7,682 nt of DNA, taken from positions 322-8,003 of the forward strand of contig JAKJFV010000061.1 in the NCBI GenBank assembly GCA_022704725.1, read 5' to 3'. The stretch's first letter is position 1; each line of letters begins with the position of its first letter. Below, piece by piece: positions 1 to 7,108 of the stretch. The notes under the pieces are model-generated. The model had not been told where the DNA came from. It was given only the letters and a program-made list of their open reading frames with translations, and made no database searches. The position numbers were made by a program, and so were the translations under genes. Source of the stretch: Spirochaetota bacterium. Its GTDB lineage: Bacteria > Spirochaetota > Spirochaetia > Treponematales > Treponemataceae.

Positions 1-1141
1 TGAAAAAGAACTTGATGAGATGGAATGTTCCGCATGTCCTACCTGCGGCTCATGTTCCGGTATGTTTACAGCAAACTCTATGAACTGCGTAACTGAAGTG
101 TTAGGCATGGGCTTACCCGGAAACGGAACCATTCCTGCAGTATACGGAGACCGCATTGCGCTTGCTAAAAAAGCAGGCATGGCTGTTATGGACATGCTCA
201 ACAAGGGTATTACTGCCCGCATGATTATGAACAAAGAAGCCTTTGACAATGCGCTCGCTGCAGACATGGCTTTGGGCTGCAGCACCAATACGCTTCTGCA
301 TCTGCCGGCTATTGCACATGAAGCAGGCGTAGACATTGATTTACGAAAAATAAATGAAATATCTGAACATACTCCAAACCTCTGCCGCCTCGCTCCGGCA
401 GGTGAAACCTTTATAGAAGATCTGTATCAGGCTGGAGGTATTCAAGCCCTCCTTGCAGAACTTGCAAAGAAAAACTTAATCAATACAACACTCATGACCG
501 TGACGGGAAAAACCATTGCAGAAAATATTAAGTATGCAGTAAACTCCGATCCCGAAGTTTTACGCCCCATCGATAATCCCTGGTCAAAGACCGGCGGCAT
601 CGCAGTGCTCTTCGGCAATCTTGCTCCCAACGGATGTGTTGTAAAAAGATCCGCAGTGGCGCCCGAGATGATGAAACACTCAGGACCTGCACGCGTATTC
701 GGCGGAGAAGAAGAAGCTTTTGAAGCAATACAAAAAGGAACAATAAAGAGCGGCGATGTGCTGATTATCCGTTACGAAGGACCGAGGGGAGGACCGGGCA
801 TGAGAGAAATGCTTTCGGTAACAGCAGCTCTCGCAGGACGCGGCATGGATAAAGAAGTAGCCTTAATTACCGACGGACGATTTTCCGGGGCAACACGGGG
901 TGCTTCAATCGGTCACTGTTCACCCGAGGCTGCAGTAGGGGGTCCGATCGCGCTGGTACAAGAAGGCGACACCATTACTATTGATATTAACGCATACTCA
1001 GTGCGGCTTGAAATAACTGACGAAGAAATGGAGAAGAGAAAAAACGCCTGGAAGGCGCCGGAACCAAAAGTCACAAAGGGCTATCTTGCCCGTTATGCAC
1101 GCATGGTTTCAAGCGCCGACAAAGGAGCTATATTAACATGA
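1..1141 (+). CDS. ilvD: Dihydroxy-acid dehydratase, C-terminal part (5' end outside window)
   Basis: This enzyme dehydrates 2,3-dihydroxy-isovalerate and 2,3-dihydroxy-3-methylvalerate to the 2-oxo acids, the third step of valine and isoleucine synthesis in the cytoplasm. The frame is open from base 2, so the first ATG at 20 is internal. About 379 codons are visible, and the family's short form is near 555 residues, so roughly 175-180 N-terminal residues are missing. The visible part opens with the iron-sulfur segment [18 protein letters not shown] (35-88); the Cys of GSCSG (codon 53-55) should be one of the cluster ligands. Other family signatures are STNTLLHL, the [11 protein letters not shown] and [11 protein letters not shown] blocks, and TDGRFSG (869-889), whose Ser is the proposed catalytic base. 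The C-terminus [11 protein letters not shown] is typical. The stop overlaps the ilvB start (ATGA at 1138-1141), indicating translational coupling. Family identity is clear; the regulatory region lies outside the window. Confidence 0.96.
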   Translation, partial: EKELDEMECSACPTCGSCSGMFTANSMNCVTEVLGMGLPGNGTIPAVYGDRIALAKKAGMAVMDMLNKGITARMIMNKEAFDNALAADMALGCSTNTLLHLPAIAHEAGVDIDLRKINEISEHTPNLCRLAPAGETFIEDLYQAGGIQALLAELAKKNLINTTLMTVTGKTIAENIKYAVNSDPEVLRPIDNPWSKTGGIAVLFGNLAPNGCVVKRSAVAPEMMKHSGPARVFGGEEEAFEAIQKGTIKSGDVLIIRYEGPRGGPGMREMLSVTAALAGRGMDKEVALITDGRFSGATRGASIGHCSPEAAVGGPIALVQEGDTITIDINAYSVRLEITDEEMEKRKNAWKAPEPKVTKGYLARYARMVSSADKGAILT

Positions 1142-2841
1142 AATTAACCGGAGCACAAATTACCATTCAGTGCCTGCTCGAACAGGGTGTTGACACCGTA
1201 TTCGGCTACCCCGGCGGCACCATACTGAATATTTATGATGAACTGTATAAAAACTCAGATAAGATAAAACACTATCTTACTGCTCACGAACAGGGCGCCT
1301 GTCATGCTGCAGACGGCTATGCCCGTGTAAGCGGCAAGGTCGGCGTTGTTATGGCAACAAGCGGCCCTGGTGCGACAAACCTTGTCACCGGTATAGCAAC
1401 CGCCTACATGGATTCTGTTCCCCTCGTTGCAATTACCTGTAATGTGCCCACCCATCTTTTGGGCAAGGACAGTTTTCAGGAAGTTGATATTACAGGAATT
1501 ACGATGTCGATTACAAAACATAATTACATCGTTAAAGACGTCACAAAACTTGCAGACTGCATACGGGAGGCATTTGAGATTGCCCGGAGCGGGAGACCCG
1601 GTCCGGTACTCTTAGATATTCCCAAAGATGTAACAGCAGCCCTCGCAGAATTTGAAAGTAAAAAACACAATGACAGCGTCATCGAAAGCGAAGCTGCAAA
1701 AAGAAGTCTTGAAAAAATACCCGTTCCTTCAAAAGAAGATATTGCTTCATTTGCTAAAAGAATAGCAGATGCAAAGCGCGTATTCTTTTATGTCGGAGGA
1801 GGCGTTGTACTTTCTGATGCATCAGAAGAACTTAAAGCCTTAGCAGAAAAAGTTAATGCGCCTGTTTCGGTAACACTCATGGGAAAATCCGCCTTTCCTG
1901 CAAGACATCCGCTTTGTACCGGCATGATCGGTATGCACGGAACCAAGGCTTCAAATGCAGCTGCAAATAAATGTGATGTCTTTGTAGCCATCGGCGCACG
2001 TTTTTCCGACAGAGTAATATCGGACCCGAAAAAATTTGCAAAGGATGCTGCTGTTCTTCATATTGATATTGACCGCGGCGAAATTAACAAAAACATCAGA
2101 ACGGAAGCGTTCTTAAATGGAGACATGAAATATATTCTTTCATCATTAACCTCTTTAGTTCCTTCCCGTACAAAAGACAGCTGGAATGAAGAAATAGAAG
2201 AATTAAAAAATCATGTTCCTGCGATGTACACAAATAAAACACCTCTTCACCCGAAGTTTGTATGTGAAAAAATTAATGAAGTGCTCGGAGACGACACCAT
2301 CATTACAACCGAAGTAGGGCAGCACCAGATGTGGGTTGCACAGTTTTATCCGTTTACGAAACCGAGAACCTTTGTAACATCGGGCGGTTTGGGAACGATG
2401 GGCTACGGTACCGGTGCGGCAATGGGCGCTCAAGTTGCCTGTCCCGACAGACGCGTTGTTCATATCGCAGGCGATGGTTCGTTCCGCATGAACCTTAACG
2501 AGCTTGCAACAATATCGCACTACAATATTCCGGTTATTATAATTATTGCAAATAACGGTACGCTCGGCATGGTCCGCCAGTGGCAGAGCATGTTTTACGG
2601 AAAGCGTTATTCTGCAACTACGCTCGACCGTCCGCCGGATTTTGTAAAACTTGCACAAGCGTTTGGAGTACGCGGTTACCGTGCCTCCGACGAAAAAGAA
2701 TTTTTAGACTCTTTTAATAAGGCCGTCAGTGAAAACACACCCTGTCTCATAGACTGCGGTATTAACATTGACGAAATGGTTTTTCCCATGGTTCCGGCCG
2801 GAAAGCCCATTGATGAGCTTCTCTTGGAAGCAGACTCTTAA
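1138..2841 (+). CDS. ilvB: Acetolactate synthase (acetohydroxyacid synthase) large, catalytic subunit
   Basis: This enzyme condenses two pyruvates, or pyruvate with 2-oxobutyrate, into acetolactate or acetohydroxybutyrate, the first common step of branched-chain amino acid synthesis; the family uses thiamine diphosphate, Mg2+ and FAD. The 567 residues fit the family length. The N-terminal thiamine-pyrophosphate domain (about 4-170) shows FGYPGG and the TPP-activating Glu51 in [15 protein letters not shown]. The central FAD-associated domain spans roughly 195-325. The C-terminal domain has GQHQMWVAQ and the Mg/TPP motif GDGS...ANN (residues 445-473, with Asp446 and Asn473). The ending [10 protein letters not shown] is typical of biosynthetic enzymes rather than catabolic AlsS. 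The start ATG overlaps the ilvD stop and has AAAGGAG 10 bases upstream (1121-1127). Expression is presumably as the last gene of an ilv operon, because hairpins and a terminator follow at once. No regulatory ilvN small subunit is seen downstream; it may lie upstream or elsewhere. Confidence 0.96.
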   Translation: MKLTGAQITIQCLLEQGVDTVFGYPGGTILNIYDELYKNSDKIKHYLTAHEQGACHAADGYARVSGKVGVVMATSGPGATNLVTGIATAYMDSVPLVAITCNVPTHLLGKDSFQEVDITGITMSITKHNYIVKDVTKLADCIREAFEIARSGRPGPVLLDIPKDVTAALAEFESKKHNDSVIESEAAKRSLEKIPVPSKEDIASFAKRIADAKRVFFYVGGGVVLSDASEELKALAEKVNAPVSVTLMGKSAFPARHPLCTGMIGMHGTKASNAAANKCDVFVAIGARFSDRVISDPKKFAKDAAVLHIDIDRGEINKNIRTEAFLNGDMKYILSSLTSLVPSRTKDSWNEEIEELKNHVPAMYTNKTPLHPKFVCEKINEVLGDDTIITTEVGQHQMWVAQFYPFTKPRTFVTSGGLGTMGYGTGAAMGAQVACPDRRVVHIAGDGSFRMNLNELATISHYNIPVIIIIANNGTLGMVRQWQSMFYGKRYSATTLDRPPDFVKLAQAFGVRGYRASDEKEFLDSFNKAVSENTPCLIDCGINIDEMVFPMVPAGKPIDELLLEADS

Positions 2842-2870
2842 GATTAAAATCTTAAGACTAAAAGTCTTAA
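2838..2870 (+). repeat. Two tandem small hairpins sharing the TTAAGA word
   Basis: Starting at the ilvB stop codon, two perfect inverted repeats are arranged in tandem. The first is TTAAGAT (2838-2844), loop TAAA, ATCTTAA (2849-2855). The second is TTAAGACT (2852-2859), loop AAA, AGTCTTAA (2863-2870). They share TTAA at 2852-2855, so only one can form fully at a time. The two units are also near-identical direct repeats, suggesting local duplication. The stems are AT-rich and weak next to the terminator that follows. They may act as a 3'-end stabiliser or accessory terminator, or be duplicated sequence without function. Confidence 0.6.
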
Positions 2871-2921
2871 AAAAAAGAGGACTGAGTACAGGCTTTATAA
2901 GCTTGACCTCAGTCCTTTTTT
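2871..2921. terminator. Bidirectional intrinsic terminator between ilvB and the converging SDR gene
   Basis: A 9-bp perfect stem, AGGACTGAG (2878-2886) with CTCAGTCCT (2908-2916), encloses a smaller nested stem, AGGCTT (2890-2895) with AAGCTT (2899-2904), containing one G-T pair. A T-run follows on the plus strand (2916-2921) and an A-run precedes it (2869-2876), which becomes a T-run on the minus strand. The structure can therefore stop transcription of the ilv operon from the left and of the SDR gene from the right. The convergent gene order agrees with this. Confidence 0.88.
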
Positions 2922-2959
2922 ATTATTGTAAAACTTCCAGTTCCCTTTCAACTTCTTCT

Positions 2960-3718
2960 TCAACAGCCTTTTGAATACGGGCTTACAATTTCGGTCCCGG
3001 CTTTTTGTACGGCTTCTTCAAGCGTCATACCGCTGAACATTTGGGCAGGAATTATACGGCCGGATTTTTTGTCGTCGAGGAAGGCTCCGAGTGTGATTCC
3101 GGGGATGACGCTTTCGGGAGCATTGGGCGCCTGAGGTCCTCCCAGATCTGTTCTGCACCAGCCGGGGTCTGCAAGATTTATAGTAACATTTGTGCCTTCT
3201 ACCTTGGAACCGAGGTCTATGGTTAGTTTGTCGAGGGCTGCCTTGCTTGCAGAGTATCCTGCCTGCTGGGGATCGAGTGAGATGCCGCTTGTTGTGTTAA
3301 TAATGCGTCCGAAACCGGCCTTAATCATCTTTGGTAAAAAGTGATAACATATGAGAATGGGAGCGATGGTGTTTACTGCATAACTAACGGTAAAATCTTC
3401 GACCGGTGTTTCAAGGTAGTTGTTGCGGTAGGCAATCTGGAGCCCTGCATTGTTCATGACAATATCAATTTGTTTTCCGAGTGAATCTATTTCATGAAGC
3501 ATATTTTTAACTGCATCCAGGTCCGATAATTCCGCGCTGACACAGTGTACTTCCACTCCCGTTGCCTTTAATTGTTCTGCAGCCTTCTGTGTGTGTTCCT
3601 TATTTCTGCTGTGGAGAATAAGGTTGCAGCCTCTTTTTGCCATAAATTCTGCGGTTAAGTATCCTAAACCCCGGCTTGCGCCTGTTATAAAAGTCCATTT
3701 TCCTTTTACATCTGTCAT
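2960..3718 (-). CDS. Short-chain dehydrogenase/reductase, classical type
   Basis: This is an NAD(P)H-dependent oxidoreductase of 252 residues in the Rossmann-fold SDR family, probably cytoplasmic; the substrate cannot be read from sequence. The cofactor motif TGASRGLG is at residues 12-19, and Arg16 plus Arg38 after the second strand (LILHSRN) favour NADPH. NNAG is at 89-92. The likely catalytic set is Asn116, Ser144, Tyr155 and Lys159 (YSASK), followed by the PG...T block ADPGWCRTDLGG (183-194). The start ATG at 3716-3718 has AGGAG six bases upstream (3725-3729). The gene stands alone, converges on the ilv terminator, and has a MerR-type promoter, which hints at a role in handling a reactive carbonyl or other inducing chemical; that role is inference. 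The last residues (PYSKGC) may result from a shift in a C-run: removing one C near 2979-2983 would replace them with RIQKAVEEEVERELEVLQ, stopping at 2923-2925. Confidence 0.9.
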   Translation of the reverse strand: MTDVKGKWTFITGASRGLGYLTAEFMAKRGCNLILHSRNKEHTQKAAEQLKATGVEVHCVSAELSDLDAVKNMLHEIDSLGKQIDIVMNNAGLQIAYRNNYLETPVEDFTVSYAVNTIAPILICYHFLPKMIKAGFGRIINTTSGISLDPQQAGYSASKAALDKLTIDLGSKVEGTNVTINLADPGWCRTDLGGPQAPNAPESVIPGITLGAFLDDKKSGRIIPAQMFSGMTLEEAVQKAGTEIVSPYSKGC

Positions 3719-3760
3719 TAATATCTCCTGTGATTTGAAATTGAGGTTATTATCAGGCTA

Positions 3761-3791
3761 AGTATAGTCTTTAGAGTTAACTTTAAGTCAA
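3761..3791 (-). promoter_or_regulatory. Promoter of the SDR gene with MerR-family operator in a 19-bp spacer
   Basis: Read on the minus strand, the -35 box TTGACT (3786-3791) and -10 box TATACT (3761-3766) are separated by 19 bp, longer than the usual 17. The spacer is nearly filled by the dyad TTAGAGT-TA-ACTTTAA (plus strand, 3771-3786), seven-base half-sites with one mismatch centred on GTTAAC. A stretched spacer with a central dyad is the hallmark of promoters activated by MerR-family regulators, which untwist the DNA to align the boxes. The transcript would start near 3754, about 35 bases ahead of the SDR start codon. No MerR gene lies in this window. Confidence 0.75.
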
Positions 3792-3953
3792 GTGTTTTAA
3801 ACCATAGATATTTACAGTTTAAATAAAATACTGCATATTTAAAATTGCCGATAATGAAAATAAGCAAAAAACTGTATATTTTGCTGTTTTTATTACATTT
3901 TAATATGAAAAGTTACCCCTTACAATTATGATATCTATCACGAGGAGGAAGAC
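3792..3953 (+). promoter_or_regulatory. Upstream region of the sugar-uptake operon with candidate promoter and repeated words
   Basis: This AT-rich leader precedes the binding-protein gene. The best promoter match I can find is TTTACA (3811-3816), 17 bp, CATATT (3834-3839); it is only moderate. The word ACTGYATAT occurs at 3830-3838 and 3871-3879, 41 bp apart, and an inverted relative, ATTTACAGT, lies at 3810-3818. The first two form a loose dyad around the candidate promoter, as an operator might. Other dyads are AGCAAAA (3863-3869) with TTTTGCT (3879-3885), and TGATA-TC-TATCA (3929-3940) just ahead of the ribosome binding site. No regulator can be named from these. Confidence 0.4.
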
Positions 3954-3956
3954 GTG
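3942..3956 (+). promoter_or_regulatory. Strong ribosome binding site fixing a GTG start
   Basis: GAGGAGG (3942-3948) lies five bases before GTG (3954-3956). This decides the start of the binding protein: the protein begins directly with the positively charged export signal (MKKLL), and no better in-frame start exists upstream. Confidence 0.85.
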
Positions 3957-5165
3957 AAAAAGTTATTATCAATTTTATTATGTATCATGCTTGCTTGCAG
4001 CATGACAATTTTTGCAGGCGGTAAGAAAGAAGCTGCTGCAGAAAATCAAAATGTGACCATTAAATGGGCTCTCTGGGACTGGGAATCTACAGCCTATTAT
4101 AAACCTCTCATTGAGGCTTATGAGGCAGCAAACCCCAATGTTAAGATTGAATATCTTGATCTGGGATCAACTGATTACATGACAATGCTCAGTATTCAGC
4201 TGACAGGCGGAGACGACTCAATCGATGTTGTAACTATAAAAGATATTCCCGGCTACAACAATCTTGTAAAAGCAGGCCAGCTTGTTGATCTTAACCCTTA
4301 TATTAAATCAAGCGGGATTGATACTTCATTGTACGGCGGAACACCGGAACAGATCAGTGTAAATAATGCTCTGTACGGTCTTCCCTTTAGAAGCGACTTC
4401 TGGATAATTTACTATAACAAAGCCTTATTCGATAAAGCAGGTGTTCCGTATCCTACAAACGATATGACCTTTGATGAATATGATGCAATAGCAAGAAAAA
4501 TGACTTCCGGATCAGGTGCTGAAAAAGTATACGGCACACACTACCATACCTGGAGAAGTGCTGTACAGTTATTCGGTATTCTTGACGGTAAAAATACTAT
4601 TGTGGGCGGAACCTATGATTTCCTTAAACCCTACTATGAAAGAATCTTAAAGCAGCAGGATGACGGCATCTGCCAGAGTTATGCAGCGCTTAAAACAACC
4701 TCGACTCATTACTCCGGAGTGTTCTATAACAATTCTGTTGCAATGATGAACATGGGCTCATGGTTTATTGCAACACAAATTGCTAAAGTAAAAAGCGGCG
4801 AGTCAAAGAGCAGCCAGTGGGGTCTTGTAAAGTATCCTCATGCTTCAGGTGTTAAACCCGGTACAACTTTAGGAACAATTACTTCGGTTGGTGTAAGTTC
4901 TGCTTCTAAAAAACAGGCAGCCGCACTTGATTTTGTTAAATTTGTTTCAGGTCCTCAAGGCGCCTCAATCCTTGCAAAAACAGGAACAATTCCTGCTATT
5001 ATGAGTGATGACGTTATTAAAACAATATCCGGTACTCCAGGATTCCCGTCCGATGCTGCAAGTGCAGAGGCTTTGAAAACATACAAGACTTATCTCGAAA
5101 TGCCTCTTCATGAAAAAGCAGGTGAAATTGAAGTTGTTCTTAATGCCAGCACGATAATATTATGA
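3954..5165 (+). CDS. ABC transporter sugar-binding lipoprotein, frameshifted near the 3' end
   Basis: This is the extracytoplasmic solute-binding component (SBP family 1) of a carbohydrate ABC importer, read here as 403 residues. The N-terminus has lysines, a hydrophobic stretch and Cys15 in MLAC, a relaxed lipobox of the kind spirochetes accept; cleavage after FA (residues 20-21) is the alternative. GGKKEAAA then follows, a typical treponemal start. The mature part opens with VTIKWALWDWES and contains YEAANPNVKIEYL, DVVTIKDIPGYNNLVKAGQLVDL, LPFRSDFWIIYYNKALFDKAGVPYP and MNMGSWFI, all usual family blocks. After EVVLNA (to about 5147) the frame runs into STIIL and a stop, but the expected C-terminal helix continues in another frame to 5233. 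One extra C at 5145-5148 would give a 426-residue protein. The gene heads the permease/GH88 operon, so the ligand is probably an unsaturated uronyl di- or oligosaccharide (inferred from context). Confidence 0.92.
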   Translation: MKKLLSILLCIMLACSMTIFAGGKKEAAAENQNVTIKWALWDWESTAYYKPLIEAYEAANPNVKIEYLDLGSTDYMTMLSIQLTGGDDSIDVVTIKDIPGYNNLVKAGQLVDLNPYIKSSGIDTSLYGGTPEQISVNNALYGLPFRSDFWIIYYNKALFDKAGVPYPTNDMTFDEYDAIARKMTSGSGAEKVYGTHYHTWRSAVQLFGILDGKNTIVGGTYDFLKPYYERILKQQDDGICQSYAALKTTSTHYSGVFYNNSVAMMNMGSWFIATQIAKVKSGESKSSQWGLVKYPHASGVKPGTTLGTITSVGVSSASKKQAAALDFVKFVSGPQGASILAKTGTIPAIMSDDVIKTISGTPGFPSDAASAEALKTYKTYLEMPLHEKAGEIEVVLNASTIIL

Positions 5166-5233
5166 CTAAGAATACCACTATTGATGAAGGTATAGCCAAC
5201 ATGAATAAGGGTGTTAAAGACATTATTAAGTAG
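5147..5233 (+). pseudogene. Detached C-terminal coding segment of the binding protein
   Basis: In the frame of position 5147 the sequence reads QHDNIMTKNTTIDEGIANMN and then KGVKDIIK before TAG at 5231-5233. This is the normal C-terminal helix pattern of family 1 sugar-binding proteins (a conserved LN.....IMT....ID....MN.. pattern when joined to the preceding EVVLNA). It has no ribosome binding site of its own, and the frame is closed by TAA at 5141-5143, so it belongs to the preceding gene. The join needs a single inserted C in the GCC-AGC stretch. Loss of this helix would be expected to destabilise the protein. Confidence 0.88.
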
Positions 5234-5246
5234 GATTTGTGTCTGC

Positions 5247-5282
5247 AGAAGACAGCTTTAAAAAGGCTGTCTTCTTTTTTTT
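5247..5282 (+). terminator. Intrinsic terminator between binding-protein and permease genes
   Basis: AGAAGACAGC (5247-5256) pairs perfectly with GCTGTCTTCT (5266-5275). Up to three more pairs are possible inside, and eight T residues end the element (5275-5282). It lies 14 bases after the full-length stop at 5233 and before the permease ribosome binding site. In ABC sugar operons such a partial terminator usually makes the binding protein far more abundant than the permeases. I see no convincing promoter between it and the permease start, so read-through is assumed. Confidence 0.9.
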
Positions 5283-5305
5283 ATGTTTATTAAAGGAATT
5301 ATTCT

Positions 5306-6232
5306 ATGACAGCAGTCCAAACAAAATCTATGCCGGTATCAGTAAAAAATAAAGAATTACGAAAAAATCTTATTGCCTACAGTTTTATTGCTCCCAATTT
5401 TTTAGGTTTTGCAATTTTCACTCTTGGCCCCATAATTTTTGCATTCATTCTTGCTTTGCTTGAGTGGAATGGTTCAAAAGCCCCTATGGTTTTTGTCGGT
5501 TTAAAAAACTTTCAGCGACTTTTTACTGACAGCTCATTTCATACGGCATTATGGAATACAATTCTGTACAGTCTTGGCACTGTACCTCTTACAATGTTCT
5601 TTGCTCTGCTTCTCGCAGTTATATTAAATCAAAAAGTTCATTTTAGAAACTTTTTTAGAACAATTAGTTTTTTCCCCTATGTTGCTTCTCTTGTTGCAGT
5701 GGCTGTTGTATGGAATATGATATTCAATCCTGCAAAGGGACCGGTGAATCTTCTTCTTTCCTGGCTGTTAAATATTAGTGAAGATAAACTCCCCGGCTGG
5801 GCGGCCGACAAACATTGGGCCATGATAACGGTAATTATGTTCAGTGTTTGGAAAAATATGGGCTACTACATGGTTATTTATTTAGCAGGGCTTCAGGGAA
5901 TAAGTCCCGAATTGTATGAAGCCTCTGATCTTGACGGTGCTTCCAGATGGCAGAAATTTAAATATATTACACTGCCGCAGCTTAGTGCTACAACTTTCTT
6001 TGTTTCTGTAATGCTTACTATAGACTGTTTTAAAGTCTACGATCAAATTTATATGATTACCCAGGGAGGTCCTGGAACCTCAACTCTTGTTCTGGTGTAT
6101 CATATTTATAATACTGCATTTATTTCCTGGAATTTAGGATATGCAAGTACCATTGCAATTGTTTTATTTCTTCTCGTTCTTATTGTAACCTTAATACAAT
6201 TCAGGGCAGAGAAAAAAGTGACGCTGAATTAA
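5306..6232 (+). CDS. ABC sugar transporter permease, MalF/UgpA type
   Basis: This is one of two inner-membrane subunits forming the channel of the sugar importer. The 308 residues contain about six membrane segments (roughly 24-50, 83-108, 119-140, 170-196, 226-248 and 278-298). The family start NLIAYSFIAPNFLGFAIFTLGPI is present. The cytoplasmic EAA loop that docks on the ATPase is at about 203-224 (YEASDLDGASRWQKFKYITLP). QIYMITQGGPG near 247-257 is also typical of this subunit. The start ATG has AAAGGA eight bases upstream (5292-5297). A 15-base gap separates it from the second permease, so they are co-transcribed and presumably pair. No ATP-binding subunit is seen; this importer class often shares one MsmX/UgpC-like ATPase encoded elsewhere. 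Confidence 0.94.
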   Translation: MTAVQTKSMPVSVKNKELRKNLIAYSFIAPNFLGFAIFTLGPIIFAFILALLEWNGSKAPMVFVGLKNFQRLFTDSSFHTALWNTILYSLGTVPLTMFFALLLAVILNQKVHFRNFFRTISFFPYVASLVAVAVVWNMIFNPAKGPVNLLLSWLLNISEDKLPGWAADKHWAMITVIMFSVWKNMGYYMVIYLAGLQGISPELYEASDLDGASRWQKFKYITLPQLSATTFFVSVMLTIDCFKVYDQIYMITQGGPGTSTLVLVYHIYNTAFISWNLGYASTIAIVLFLLVLIVTLIQFRAEKKVTLN

Positions 6233-6247
6233 CAGGGAGAACAATTA

Positions 6248-7105
6248 ATGAGTAATTTATCAACAGACGAAAATATATATGTAAATCAAAAAGGAAAAGT
6301 GAGTACGTTCTTGATGATATTGTTATGCATAACAGGTGTTGCAATGCTAATACCTTTTGCATGGATGCTTTCCGCTTCATTAAAACTCGATAAAGATGTA
6401 TTTAGCTTTCCCATTCAATGGATACCCAAAGAGCCCCGCTGGCAGAACTATGCAGATATCTGGACGAAAATACCCTTGGGCAAATTCGTATATAACACCG
6501 CAAAACTGACCGTTATTGTAACCTTTTTACAAATTATTACTTCAAGTTTTGCAGCCTATGCTTTTGCAAAACTACAGTTCAAATTTAAAAACTTTTTATT
6601 TTTGAGCTACATTGCTACAATTGCTATGCCGTGGCAGGTGTACATGGTTCCGCAGTTTATTTTAATGAGAAATTTTCATTTGAATAATACCCACATGGCG
6701 CTCATAGTACTCCAGGCGTTTTCTGCCTTCGGAGTATTTCTCATGCGGCAGTTTTATCAGGGTATACCTGATGATCTGTGCGAAGCTGCACGCATTGATG
6801 GTATGAGTGAATACGGCATATGGTTTAGAATAATGCTTCCGCTCTCAAAGCCGGCAATATCAACATTAACCATATTTACATTTGTGCGTACATGGAATGA
6901 TTTTTTAGGACCTATGATTTATCTTACAAAGACAGAATTAAAAACTATTCAGATCGGGCTTCGTATGTTTATTACACAGTACTCATCAGAATACGGTCTC
7001 ATAATGGCTGCTTCTGTTGTCACGCTTATTCCTGTAATTATTGTATTTCTTGCCTTGCAGAAATTCTTTGTACAGGGAATTGCCTCTACAGGTATAAAAG
7101 GATAA
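6248..7105 (+). CDS. ABC sugar transporter permease, MalG/UgpE type
   Basis: This is the partner inner-membrane permease, 285 residues. About six membrane segments are visible (roughly 20-42, 82-107, 115-140, 149-168, 204-222 and 252-270). MLIPFAWMLSASLK near the first segment and the C-terminal FFVQGIASTGIKG are characteristic of this subunit. The EAA loop is at 178-198 (CEAARIDGMSEYGIWFRIMLP), with its conserved Gly and Pro intact. The ribosome binding site AGGGAG (6234-6239) overlies the intergenic gap after the first permease. The gene ends three bases before the GH88 start, so import and hydrolysis are translated from one message. Substrate assignment rests on that neighbour rather than on any residue in the permease. 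Confidence 0.94.
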   Translation: MSNLSTDENIYVNQKGKVSTFLMILLCITGVAMLIPFAWMLSASLKLDKDVFSFPIQWIPKEPRWQNYADIWTKIPLGKFVYNTAKLTVIVTFLQIITSSFAAYAFAKLQFKFKNFLFLSYIATIAMPWQVYMVPQFILMRNFHLNNTHMALIVLQAFSAFGVFLMRQFYQGIPDDLCEAARIDGMSEYGIWFRIMLPLSKPAISTLTIFTFVRTWNDFLGPMIYLTKTELKTIQIGLRMFITQYSSEYGLIMAASVVTLIPVIIVFLALQKFFVQGIASTGIKG

Positions 7106-7108
7106 TTG

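Noticed and set aside
2203..2658. 151-codon open frame on the minus strand inside ilvB
   Set aside because: It lies wholly antisense to a well-conserved gene, its product is rich in Cys, Arg and His with no recognisable domain, and I see no reason to think it is translated.
2877..2921. A riboswitch or T-box type leader near the ilv genes
   Set aside because: The structured region lies after ilvB, faces a converging gene and is a simple hairpin with T-run; there is no downstream plus-strand gene for it to control.
2768..2974. 68-codon plus-strand frame running from the end of ilvB through the terminator
   Set aside because: It covers the ilvB 3' end, the hairpins and the terminator, and its low-complexity Ser/Thr tail reflects the antisense of the SDR tail. 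It is not an IlvN or ACT-domain protein.
3005..3226. 73-codon plus-strand frame inside the SDR gene
   Set aside because: It is antisense to conserved SDR motifs with no recognisable product.
3881..3906. TTGCTG ... TAATAT as a promoter for the binding-protein gene
   Set aside because: The spacer is only 14 bp, too short for a normal sigma-70 promoter.
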